Source: Eucommia ulmoides
Lineage: Eukaryota; Streptophyta; Magnoliopsida; Garryales; Eucommiaceae
Direction of reading: 5' to 3'
DNA length: 64,000 nt
NCBI GenBank assembly: GCA_016647705.1
Contig: CM028327.1
Location: 41,788,517 to 41,852,516, forward strand
Shown here: positions 46,151 to 57,565 of the stretch, piece by piece
Position numbering within the stretch: position 1 is the stretch's first letter
Layout of the letters: each line of letters starts with the position of its first letter
Program-made: the position numbers and the translations under genes
Notes under the pieces: generated by a model
The model's input: only the letters and a program-made list of their open reading frames with translations
What the model was told of the DNA's origin: nothing
Database searches by the model: none

Positions 46151-46232
46151 ATGACTCACAAAAATATTCCAATTATTTTGCTGCTTTTTAATTTTTTTTC
46201 TTTTTAATTTTTTGTATTATTGTTTCTTCTTA

Positions 46233-46690
46233 TTGACACTTTTGACCCTCGAAGTTTGACCACAATTTCACTATGGTGCCCATGGTTTCAATTTTAAAAT
46301 ATAACAACATAAAGTTACTTAATCATCCCATTACCGTCCAACTCATTATGGCCATTACAATTTTAAACAATAAACGGTCACTTATCAAGTTCTTGACTAT
46401 TTTTAAGAAATTTTCTGAGCAATTGCAACGTCCGCCTCCTTTCCCAAATACTAAAAAATGTACATATAACATAATTTATATGTAAAAAAATTGTAAGATG
46501 GAAGGAAAAAGTTTGAAATATCCATAAAGTATTCTTAAAAATAGTTGGGTGTACGGCTGTTGACTCTTTATCATACAAAATTGTAATGGAATTATTGATC
46601 TGGACTGAGGGATTATGTGCTCAAATTGAAACTATGGGAACCAAGGTAAAATAATAGTCAAATTTTAGGGGTGCAAAGTGTCAAATCCCT
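46233..46690. mobile_element. Palindromic MITE, related to family A
   Basis: The left end ATTGACACTTTTGACCCTCG mirrors the right end TTAGGGGTGCAAAGTGTCAA. Inner arms: CCCATGGTTTCAATTTTAA against CTCAAATTGAAACTATGGG. Confidence 0.6.
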
Positions 46691-46944
46691 TACCCTTTTT
46701 GCAAATACGGCCCCCAATGTTTGAGTTTATTGTCAGTGAAAGCTCTCGTTTTCAGTACTTTAGGAAAGCCATGAAATCATTTACTTCTAAAATTTCACGT
46801 TTACTTTCTACACATTTTTCTTCTAGGATTCCTCTTCATTTTTAAAAAAAAAAAATTAAAATAAAAAGTACTTTCAAATTATTATTATTTTTGGCAACCT
46901 CCATTTGTAGCAACTTTTTTTTTTTTTTGGCGGTTTTATAGTAA

Positions 46945-47110
46945 GGTGCGTCAGGTCCAGCTTACGCACACTTCGACTACTTACCTTCCCAGACGATCTT
47001 AAGGGTGTACTCTCCCGTATTGACCTGGTGTCTTTAGGATTAAATTAAATATTTAATTCTTAGAATCTCCTCCAAAAAAGTTCTAACTCTGAAAAAAAAA
47101 ATACCTTCCA
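46945..47110 (-). mobile_element. SINE-like family S copy
   Basis: Plus strand: GGTCCAGCTTACGCACACTT, AGACGATCTTAAGGGTGTAC, GACCTGGTG and AATTAAATATTTAATTCTTA. Confidence 0.6.
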
Positions 47111-47849
47111 TTGTTAACCAGACCTTTTTCATCTTCCCTTTCCCACACCCAAACAAACAAATGGTTAATTCAGCTTGTAGTAGGTTAAAAGGTATAAGAA
47201 TATATATGAATATGAATATGAATATCCCCCTTTGTCTTTTAAAAATTACACTAAACACCCCCTCACAATGGAAAATGTACCCTCCATCCTTTATCGTCCT
47301 TTTTTTCACTAGTGAAAATCAACTATTTTGCCCCTAATATTTCAACGTCCGATATACAATTTTGAATTCTAAGTTAACGTTTGATTACAATTACATTATT
47401 TTAAGGTTGATAAAATTATTTATTGATTTAAAAAGTTAATATTCTAAATTTCCAATTTTTAGTCCAATGTAACATGGGTTTATTAATAGAAACACTTGTT
47501 GAAATTAATATGATAATAATAATGTGTATTTATGTAATTTTAAAAAACTTGAGGGTACCTAAATGTATTTTTTGGCCAAGAGAAGCGGGGGTAGGGAAAG
47601 GACATTAATTAAGAATAAAGTTTGTATTGGCCACATGGAGGGGGATCATGGCTTGTCCCTTGAACTCCCAAAAGAGAGCTAAAGAAAAAGAGGAAAAAGG
47701 TTATTTTGATGGCAGCTCCAACGGGTCCATTTTTCCATTTTATTTTTTACTAAGATAGACAAAATAAATATGTTAATCTAACGTGGCTTGTGTTACTTTA
47801 TCTTGAGTTATATATTGCAAGACGTCTTTTTAAAAGTGAGTGAGATTTT
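47111..47849. other. Intergenic DNA, no gene seen
   Basis: AT-rich; ORF 47040-47309 (minus) overlaps the SINE-like repeat and is not accepted. Confidence 0.45.
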
Positions 47850-48715
47850 GGGTGTTGAATCCCGCATAAATGTTTGGCCCTCCCGATATTCTATGATTTG
47901 CCAAAATTCACCCTGCGCATAGGGGTGGGTCATGGGTTGGGCCAGACCGGGCTCGGGTCGAATTTTGCGTAGGGTATTACAAAAAAATATTAAGCCTTAT
48001 CCTTGCCCGGCTCGGCTCTATGGTCGGACCCTAATATTTTGCCCAACCCTAGTCTATCAAAGAATTTAAGCCCAAATCCGGTCCTATAATTTTTTTAATA
48101 ATTTAAAAAATGAACACTAAAATATAAATAAAAATTATAAAATACATTCATCCATAGCCAAATAAAATGAACGCATCTATTATTCGATATTAAGGTCATA
48201 CATACATATAGCCCTACCAAAAACATTTAAGCCCAAGTCTAACCTTATAATTTTTTTAATAATTTAAAAAATAAACTCTAAAATATAAAAAAAATTATAA
48301 AATACATTCATCAATTCCCAAATAAAATAAATACATTCATAATTCGATATTAGAGTTAATATATATATATATATATATATATATAATGATCGGGTCGGGT
48401 GACCCTAAAATAAAATAGTTGTGCCCAAGTCTGGCCCTACAATTGATCAAGCCTAGATTTCTCGACCCTGGTCCTACCTATGGGCTCAAAACTTAAGTCC
48501 AAACCCTAAAAAAGGGTATTGGGCTAGGTAAGTCCCCGAGCCCATTACTTGCCCTATCTGCGCATGCACATGAAGGAGCGTGTTGAATCCTACTTTGATG
48601 CTAGGTCCCCTCATATTCGTTCTCAATAGTTTGACAAAATTTATCATAGACGTGAAGGGACATGTTGAATCTCAAATCGTTTATATTACCCGATCCTGAG
48701 TTTAAGCTCAGGATT
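47850..48715. mobile_element. Dispersed repeat D interrupted by a hAT-like element (47921-48557)
   Basis: The exact 8-mer CTGCGCAT at 47913-47920 and 48558-48565 flanks a 637-bp insert. The insert begins AGGGGTGGGTCATGGGTTGG and ends CCCATTACTTGCCCTAT, so the ends are roughly inverted (AGGGGTGGG against CCCTAT). Many GGGTCGG and GGCCC motifs lie inside, with no transposase. Eight-base duplications and AGGGGTG termini fit hAT. The surrounding repeat D reads continuously across the insertion when compared with 21000-21160 (AATTCACCCTGCGC then GAGG-type sequence). Confidence 0.75.
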
Positions 48716-48869
48716 ATAATTTTAAAAAATATAATTAATAAATTATCTTCAATAATTTAATCTATATTATTATAATGGACTTTACAAATAGTTAAGATTA
48801 CGAATACTAAAAGTATGATCTCATCAAATATATATTGCAACAGGTGAAAATACATTAAACGGTTCAGAT

Positions 48870-49015
48870 TTATAGATTGGATCTTATAAAATATTCTCGA
48901 TTAGTTATTTCATCGGACGATTTTAAAAGTGTATTCATTGTTATAAGTGTGATACGTTTAGGATTTTGGAGCGTTTTTAGGAGAATCGAACAAAAAAATA
49001 TCTCCTTTTTCCAAT
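48870..49015 (-). mobile_element. SINE-like family S, degraded copy before duplication block 1
   Basis: Plus strand: CGATTAGTTATTTCATCGGA, CGATTTTAAAAGTGTATTC and GAGAATCGAAC. A degraded copy also precedes block 2, so the SINE may have been duplicated with the block. Confidence 0.45.
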
Positions 49016-49702
49016 CACTTTGGCACCTAAAATTGATTGTAGGTTGATTTTATATATTTTTATTATTGAATTGGTGTCTCTTTATGAGACCTCGGTCTAT
49101 TTATTCTTTTAATAGCTAGTGTGAAAATTGCCTAGGGATTATATCTCTATGTGGTAGGCTAATAATTCTAGGGGGACCAATAATTCAAATTAAGTACACA
49201 TGAATCCTATCCATATTATATGATGATGATGAAATTACTAAAAAAAAAATTACTATTTTTATTTTATATATAATGTAAGTAATATAAAATATTTTGGTAA
49301 TTAAATACATTGATTTAACTAGACTTTGTTGGAAATATCAATTTGAAATTTAAAAAAAATTAGTTTATAGATAAAAATTTAGGAGGATAATTTTTAAATA
49401 ATACTTTATTTTTATTTTTTATTGATATAATGTACTTGAATTCTGATATATTCATTTTTGAATATTTTTATAAGTTTCTAAATATGATTTCATGTAAAAT
49501 TTGATGTGTTTTTACAACTACTTGTTCGGTTCGCGATTTGAAAATTGTTATCTTTTAATTTATTTTTTTTAAAAAATATCATCTTCAAAGATTTTTTTTT
49601 TTTTTGTGTAATTCGCAAATGTCACGCAATTAAGCATGTATAACATATTTTTTTCACAGTAGCACGATTACTATAATTAACTCCATTGAATTTGCCAAAA
49701 AT

Positions 49703-50270
49703 TGTCACATTCCATCCCTGGACCCATGCTAAAGATGAGACATGATCTCAGCTTGACATTACTCAACCAAACAAGTATAACCTGAGTGTACACACACGCA
49801 TTAGACTGACAATTAACATAAGTTCTCAACATTTTATAAACTCACACTACGTCGGAATAGCATAGTAGCCACACCAAATATCACATTTGGCCAATCACAA
49901 CACACTGACTATACATATAAAATTACTCGACAACAAAATCACAAAAGACCAAATCTCTATATTGCTGACAACTGTCCTTGATTGTCTCAAAAGTTACACC
50001 ATATTTCGACTCTATCTAATGTCAATAGCGGACGACATTGTCTGAGAACCTAGAACACGACACGACTTAAGATTAAGAATTTATCTAAATAAACTGAATA
50101 GGTGAAATTATATTTATTTCTAGTAAAAGTAAGACACAACCACTCTAATTTTCTAGCCTAATGATATCATAAGACAAAATTTGTTTTGGTTTGGGGGAGG
50201 ATGTGGGGTTGTTAGGTTCTAAAGTAACAAATAATAATAATAATAAAAAACAAATAGATAGCTAACCTAT
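49703..50270 (+). mobile_element. LTR-like fragment (Tekay/Del type), block 1
   Basis: TGTCACATTCCATCCCTGGA followed by GAGACATGATCTCAGCTTG and ACATTACTCAAC resembles the opening of Tekay/Del LTRs, as at 63820. The right edge is uncertain. The block 2 counterpart starts at 54654. Confidence 0.45.
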
Positions 50271-51235
50271 TTTGTTGATAAGGAGTTAAAGTCTACCACA
50301 AGCTAACAAGGATTTTTCCTAACACAACTTGCATAATGGAGTGTGATTAGAGAAAGGCAAACTTGACCTAATTATTTATTATTTTTTATTTTTAATGTCC
50401 TTGTCCTTAGTAGGTGCTTTTAGCCCTAATAGGATTATCCCTTCGTAGGGCAATTAGTGGAAGCCTTTCGACAAAAGCCAAGTCCACAAGAATTACCTAT
50501 AACTACTTTAGCTAACACAAAAAATTTATTTTTCCCAATTTACTCGTGTAATTTTTGTTGAGAAGTCCAATAATTTTGTCAAAAGTTATTGCACACCATA
50601 CAAGTTGTTATAATTTTTTACGCAAAAAAAATTAGAGTGATTTTTTAACTTTTGAACTTTTCAAAAAATTACTGTAGCGCGTGAACTGTATAGATAATTT
50701 TTTTAACTCTGTAACCTATTCACCAAGACCCTTCCCAAAAGATCAATATTATCAAATTTTTATGAAAAATATCATTGAAAAAATTATCATTTAGCACCTC
50801 TATGAAAAAAAAAATCTATGGAGGAAATATTGCACTAGATTTTTGGTACAATCTCCATGCGATCATTGCCATGTGTATTGTGAAATACATCACGACCGTT
50901 AAAAATTACTTTCACATGGCAGACTCTGAATGAAAGATGTACTGAAAAATTTAGTACAATCTTCCTAACAATTTTTTTTTAGATTTTATTAAAAAATATA
51001 TATTTTTTTAAAATAAAATTTATGAATAATGGGATTCCACTAACATGGGCCTAGAAATTTGCAATACATAAAAGCCTTTTAAAGGGTTCTTAGAAAGCCC
51101 ATAACTTTAGGCCCACATTAGTTGGGCTTTTCTTTTCTCTCTACGGATTGCGACGACGTCGTATAATGACTCATTTGCTCTCTCCGAGTGTGTACTGTGA
51201 CTCTGGGAGCGCCCGTCTGTGAGAGTAAAAAGCGG

Positions 51236-51360
51236 ATGGCGATGGCGGTACTGTCATCATCGCCGCCGCTGCCGCCCTCCTCATCGGGGGTAACAGAAAG
51301 AGGGAGAATCCCGGCAGCATCATTCGTAGAAGATGTGCAAAACATATGGGGTTCAATCAG
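51236..51360 (+). pseudogene. Prefoldin subunit 3-like first exon (gene fragment), block 1
   Basis: ATG at 51236 opens 41 codons ending at a good donor (AATCAG|GTATTT). The predicted start is MAMAVLSSSPPLPPSSS, then GVTERGRIPAASFVEDVQ. VTERRGIPAAxFVEDV is the conserved start of plant prefoldin subunit 3, a chaperone subunit that delivers actin and tubulin to the chaperonin. Upstream (51045-51130) are TGGGCC/GGGCTT site II-like promoter motifs. No later prefoldin exon follows within the window, so this is a promoter plus first exon fragment. The end NIWGSIR departs from the family (usually TYL). Confidence 0.65.
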
Positions 51361-51769
51361 GTATTTACTTATTTTTCTTCTCTCAATTTCTCTGTAATTT
51401 TTTGCCCTAGTTTCCTTGATCGCGCATATTTAGGCTTCGATCTCTTAATTAAAAGCTCAGCTCAGCTCAGCTTTCATCCGATCTTGTTTGAGGTTTTGCT
51501 GCTTAGAACGGATACTCGATCTCAATTTTTTTTGGCTTTAGTAATGAACTCGACATTGCTCAAATTCGATTGAACTTCAACATTCAGTAATTGCTTCATT
51601 TAGCAATGATTTTCGTACTAAAAGTGGATGAATTGTTTTGAAAAAACAAGTGATGATCCTCAGCATACAATAGCAAGAGTCCATAATATCACATGAAATG
51701 AAGAATGTCAAATTCCAAATGGAAAATGTAGTAAAGAAGACTCCCTTTGTATTACATGAGAAATTATGC

Positions 51770-52208
51770 TTTTGTTCTGGAATATTCTGGAAATAGAAAC
51801 ATATTTCGTAATGATCATCATCTTTGAATTTTTTTATTTTTTTAATTTATGAGAACAAAATGGTGGTGGCTACGGGGTGGTTGTGACCGGTAAGATGATA
51901 GTGGGAATAGTTTTATGGGAGTGAATAGGGACAATATTTTTTTGTTTATAAGATTCTTAAGGAATTTAGGAACTAATCCAACATTAATTTCAAAATTTTG
52001 GGAACAAAAATGCCTTTGCCAAACGCGTTTTCTATACATTAATCCAATGTTTTCTAAAATTTTTAAGAAATTCAGGAACTAGTCCCAAATTATGCTCAAA
52101 ATTTTGAGAACAGAAATGTGTTTGCCAAACGCGTTTTCTGTACATTAATCCCAATATTTTGACAATGGGAACAAACTCAGGGAACAAAAATAGTAACCAA
52201 ACGGGGCC
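51770..52208 (-). mobile_element. Tourist-like element in block 1
   Basis: The right end AGTAACCAAACGGGGCC is the reverse complement of the left end of the element at 25065 (GGCCCCATTTGGTTATTG). Inner GGGAACAAAAATG and TTTGCCAAACGCG motifs repeat twice. The left edge is approximate. Confidence 0.5.
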
Positions 52209-52753
52209 TATCTCTCCTTCTCTGCTCCCTTGAGTAAACAAAACCATTCATACAGATGAGCCTAATTTATTGTGGTAAATTGGAGGTAACAACTTAAGTT
52301 GGCACATTCGATTTAGGTAAAATATAAATTAAATCGTTTTTTCTTAGGCGTTAAAAATTTAACTCTACAATAGTATAGCGGCAAACTTGAGGCGAGTACA
52401 AGTAAATTAAGTAAAGGTAAAGTCACCTTTGAGTTTTCAAACTTAATAATTAGCCTCATCAATCCACATAACTAAGTATCGAATTGCATCAATACAAAAG
52501 CAATATTTTTTTAATTATTGCTCGTATTATTTAGAACACCAACAAATTTTACAAATCAGCTATTACATAAAAACAATAAATGCATAAATCGATAAAAATT
52601 CACCGTCCATAAATCTTTAAATTTCCATTCAAAACACAACCAAGAATATAGTTGCAAACAAACCTGAAGATGTGAATCCATCAAGTTTAGTAACAAAACT
52701 AAATAAATAAGTTTCATAACAAACCAGGAAAATTAAACAACATTTAACATTCT

Positions 52754-52963
52754 TTAATACACTTGTCTTCTGACCCGAGCTAGAAGGAGAATGATTGGTG
52801 CCTGCAGTAATGCATAAATAGTTACTTCACAATACGAACCAGAAAAAAAAAAAGTACTGAATTTAATGTTATTATACCATAAAAGGAACACTCACATCGG
52901 AAAGCCAAACCCGGAGATCTTGTGGAACTATCTGTTTTTCAAATTCCTGCGTTATCGCATAAC
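52754..52963 (-). pseudogene. Two-exon C-terminal gene fragment, unrecognised, block 1
   Basis: Minus strand exon 52963-52896 follows a CAG acceptor and ends at a strong donor (GAT|GTGAGTG). A second exon, 52801-52754, follows CTGCAG and ends in TAA. The two join in frame and read YAITQEFEKQIVPQDLRVWL then SD and APIILLLARVRRQVY. The consistent frame and splice sites suggest real exons. No further upstream exons are visible to about 53640, so this is a 3' fragment. I do not recognise the protein. Confidence 0.5.
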
Positions 52964-53107
52964 CTGTACAAAAAGAGCAGAAGTGCACAAACTATATATT
53001 GAGTTAGCTCCTTAAAGACAAAAAAGCACAAGGGTGTTAGATATATATGTTCTTTCTACAATCAACTAACAACAAATACGTGTAAAATATATTTTACGCA
53101 CACGTAT

Positions 53108-53634
53108 ATCTTTTGGACTTAATGGGGCGAGTTATGCTACTGCATCATTGCTAAGTTGCTTAAAAAAAAGGAAAAAAAAGTTAAAAAGAACAACTTGAAT
53201 CTATAACTGCAAGTTTCGACATAGAACTAAAAATAATTTTGGTGATCAGTGACCGGAGTTTCGGCGACTGACAATTATCGGAATCGAACAATCGATGACA
53301 GTTGGTGGTGACAAAACCCTAATTGGAATAATTCTTTTATCAGAATCAGAATCAAACCTTTATAATTTCCTTTTTACTATGTTCAGGAAGAACCTAATGC
53401 TTTTACAAGTTAAGAATCAAATCTATATTTTTTTACCAGACTAAAGACTAACATAATCTTTTTCAAAGTAAGAATCAAACTTAATCTTTTTGCAAGTTAA
53501 GAATCAAACTTTATCCTTTTACTGGTTAAGAATCAAACATAATCCCCGATTAAATCTTAATCGTTCTATTAACAGAACAATAATATATAAATTAGGTATC
53601 ATCAAATACTCTTTTTTCTCTAAATGCTAAGTTG
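53108..53634. other. Spacer between the two duplication blocks
   Basis: Non-duplicated sequence with local repeats of TTAAGAATCAAAC-TAATC type at 53400-53545. No gene seen. Confidence 0.5.
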
Positions 53635-53810
53635 TTTCTGGATCAACTTTAGGCGCTTGACTAGTCTCCCTAGACGATCCTAAGAACGAGCTCCTTCACA
53701 TAAACTTAGTACATTCATGATTTCACTCCTGAAATGTGACAATCAAACCCTGATTGACACACAAAAAAGGATATCTCCATTTACCAATCGGATTAACTCT
53801 CGATGTGCAT
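53635..53810 (-). mobile_element. SINE-like family S copy before block 2
   Basis: Plus strand: GGATCAACTTTAGGCGCTTG, AGACGATCCTAAGAACGAG and AATCAAACCCTGATTGACAC. Confidence 0.5.
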
Positions 53811-56052
53811 AAATATTCCTATTTGTTGCTCCTAAAATTGATTGTAGGTTGATTTTATTTTGTTTTTATTATTGCGGGGATGACTCTTTTTGAGACCTAT
53901 GTCTATTGATTCTTTTGATAGCTAGAATGAAAATTGTCTAGGGATTATGAATCTATGTGGCAGGCCAATAATTCTAGGGGGACCAATAATTCAAATTAAG
54001 TACACATGAATCATATCTATATAATATATAATGATGAAATTACCAAAAATCAAAAATAAAAAAATTACCAGAAAATTCTTCCAAAAATCCCATCCTATAA
54101 AAACTTCACTTTATAAAGTTCTGTAACAATGATTTTTTTACACATGAGATGATCCTTAAAAAATTATTTTTAGAATTTTGAAACCTCTAAAAAAGTCTCC
54201 ATTTCCCTTTCTTTTATATATAATGTAATTAATAAAAATGTTTTGGTAATTAAATCAATTGATTTAACTAGATTTTGTTGGTAGTATAAATTGGAAATTT
54301 TAAAAAATTAGTTTATAGACAAAAATTTAGGAGGATAATTTTCAAATAATATTTTTAATTATTTATTTACTTTTTTATTAATATAGCGTATTTGAATTTT
54401 GGTATATTCTTTTTTGGATATTATTTTAAATTGTTAAATATAATTTCATGCAAAAATTGATATATTTGTGTTACTATTAATTAATAAGTTACTATAACAA
54501 CTTCGGTTTGCGATCTGATTTTTTTTTTTTTAAATATTTTCTTGGAATCAAATTTTTTTTTTGGTAATTGGAAAATGTCACCCAATTGAGTTATAGTTGA
54601 TTTTTCACAATAGCAGGATAGCTATAGTTGATTCCATTGAGTTCATCAAAAATTGTCACACTCTATCCTTGGCCCCATGCCATAACCGAGGCATGATCTC
54701 AACTTGACATTACTCAACTAACATAAATTCTCAAAATTTTACAAAATCACGTTACATCAGAGTAGCATAGTAGTCATACCAGATATCACATCTAGCCAAC
54801 CAAAATATACTAACTATACATATACAGCTACTCTACAATAAAATCACAAAAGATTAAATCTCTATATTATTAACAATTGTCCCTGATAGCCTCAAAAGTC
54901 ACATCATACTCTGACTCCATCTAATGTTAATAGTGGACGTATCGCCTAGGCATACAATAGGATTTAAAACTAAAAATTTATTTAAATAAATTAAATATAA
55001 AATGAAATGCGTGCAAATATTTATGTCTAATAAAATTGAAATACAACCACCCTAATTTCTAACCTAATGATATCATAAGACAAAAATTTGTTTTGGTTTG
55101 GGGAAGGAGGTGGGGTTGTTTGGTTCTAAAGTAATAAATAAATAAATAATAATAATAATAATAAATAAATAAATAAATAGATAGATAGCTAACCTCTTTT
55201 ATTGATAAGGAGTTAATTTCTACCACAAGCTAACATGGATTTTTCCCAACACAACTTGCATAATTGAAGTTTGATTAGAGCAAGGCAAACTGGACCTAAT
55301 TATATATATATATATATATATATTTGATGTCCTTGTCCTTAGTAGGTGCTTTTAGCCCTAATAGGATTAGTCCTTCACGGGGCAATTAGTAGAAGCCTTT
55401 AGACAAAAGCCAAGTCCCCAAGAATTACCTATAACTAGGTTAGCTAACCCTAAATTTTTATTTTTCTCAATTCATTCGTTGTAATAATTTTTTGAGAAAC
55501 CTAATAATTCTATAAAATAAAAAGTCACTGCACTATATAAAAGTTGTTCTAATTTTTTACATAAAAAAAATTACAGTAACTTTCATATAATATAATAACT
55601 TTTAAATTTTTCAAAAAATTACTGTAGAATGGGGATTGCATAGACAAAATTTTTAATTTTGTAGACTATTCACGACCTCTCCCAAAAGATCAATATTATC
55701 ATTTTTTTTATGAAAAATTATCATTGAAAAAATTATTATTGGGAAAATATTGTACTAGATTTTTGGTATAATCTCCATGCGATCATTGCCATTTGTATTG
55801 TGAAAGATATACTGAAAAATTTGGTACGATCTTCCAACCAATTTTTTAAAAGATTTTATTAATATTTTTTTTTTTAATAAAAATATGAATAATGGGATTC
55901 GACTAACATGGGCCTAGAAATTTGCAATACAAAAAAGCCGTTTAAAGAGTTCTTAAAGGGCCTAAATTTATGGGCCAATCTTCATAGAAAGCCCATTTGC
56001 TCTCTGGAAGTGGGAACTGTGAGCGCCCCCGTCTGTGAGAGGAAAAAGAGAG

Positions 56053-56115
56053 ATGGCGGTACCGTCATCATCGCAGCCGCCGCCCCCTCCTTATCGGAGG
56101 TAATAGTAATTTGAG
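56053..56115 (+). pseudogene. Prefoldin-like first exon, truncated copy in block 2
   Basis: ATG at 56053 encodes MAVPSSSQPPPPPYRR then TAA. It matches the start of the block 1 exon, but the IPAASFVEDV part is deleted. Confidence 0.6.
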
Positions 56116-57099
56116 GTTTGAGGCTTTGCTGCTCAAATTTGATTGAACTTCAATATTCAGTAATTGCTTCACTTAGCAATGATTTTCCTACTAAAACTTG
56201 GTGATTGTATTACTGAAATAAAATTATGTTTCTACTTCCAATAAACTACGGCGGGATGGGGATGAGATTAGATGATAATTCTACTTCTGTTCTGGATTAT
56301 TCCAGAAATAGAGACATATTTCGTAACCACTATCATCCTGAATTATTTCTTTTAATTTATGAGAACAAAAATGATGGTGACTACGGGTGGTTGTGATCGA
56401 CAGGATGGTAGTGAAAATAGTTTTGTGGGAGTGAATAGGGCCAACATTTTTTTGTTTGTAAGATTTTTATGGAATTCAAGAACTAATCGCTCCCAATATT
56501 TTGAGAACATGATCATGAATCAGGGAACAAATATAGTAACCAAACGGGGCCTATATCTCCTTCTCTGCTCCCTTGAGTAAACAAAACCATTCATACGGAT
56601 GAACCCAATTTGTTGTGGTAAATTGGAGATGACAACTTAAGCAGGCGCATTCGTTTTAGGTAAAAAATAAATTAAATAATTTTTTCTTAGACGTTAAAAA
56701 ATTAGACCTACAATAGTATAGCAGCAAACTTGAGGCGAGTACAAGTAAATTAAGCAAAGGTAAAGTCGCCTTTGAGTTTTCAAACTTAATAACCTACCTC
56801 ATCAATCCACATAACTATCTATCGAATTGCATCAATATAAAAGCAATATTTTTTTTTTAATTATTTCTCGTATTATTTCAAACACCAACAAATTTTACAA
56901 ATCAGTTATTACATAAAAACAATAAATACATAAATCGATAAAAATACACTGTCCATAACTCTTTAAATTACCAATCAAAACATAGCCAAGAATATAGTTG
57001 CAAACAAACCTCAAGATGTGAATCCGTCAAGTTTAGTAACAAAACTAAACAAATAAGTTTCATAACAAGCCAAGAAAATTAAACAGCATTTAACATTCT

Positions 57100-57318
57100 T
57101 TAATTCACTTGTCTTCTGACCCGAGCTAGAAGGAGAATGATTGGTGCTTGCAGTAATGCATAAATAGTAATTTCAAAATACGAACTAGGAAAAAAAAACT
57201 AAGGTACTAAATTTAATGTTATTATACCATAAAAGGAACACTCACATCGGAAAGCCAAACTCGGAGATATTGTGGAACTATCTGTTTTTCAAATTTCTCC
57301 GTTATCGCTTAAACTGTA
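57100..57318 (-). pseudogene. Two-exon gene tail, dead copy in block 2
   Basis: Counterpart of 52754-52963. The first exon has a stop (TAA) where block 1 has TAT. The acceptor CAG of the second exon is CAA through a single change. Both make this copy non-functional. Confidence 0.6.
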
Positions 57319-57565
57319 TAGAAAAAGCAAAAGCGCACAAAATATATATTGAGTTAGCTCTGTAAAGACAAAAAAAGCACAAGGGTGTTACATATATATG
57401 TTCTTTCTACAATCAACTAATGACAAATATATGTAAAATATATATTACGCACACGTGTGTAAAGTTTGTAACTAACCTATCATCAATTACATATTTTTTG
57501 GACGTTTAAATCCTACACCTGATGATTAAACTAACAAAGAAAAAAAAATTATATATATATATATA

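Larger units (their letters stand above)
49025..53107. repeat. Large direct duplication, block 1
   Basis: It starts CCTAAAATTGATTGTAGGTT and ends near TTTTACGCACACGT. It is collinear with 53830-57458, with many substitutions and indels. The block contains an LTR-like fragment, a prefoldin-like first exon, a Tourist-like element and a two-exon minus-strand gene tail. Confidence 0.9.
53830..57458. repeat. Large direct duplication, block 2
   Basis: It starts CTAAAATTGATTGTAGGTTG and ends TATTACGCACACGTG. Shorter than block 1 because of deletions, including about 200 bases in and after the prefoldin-like exon. LTR-like opening at 54654 (TGTCACACTCTATCCTTGG). Tourist-like element about 56225-56551. 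Confidence 0.9.
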
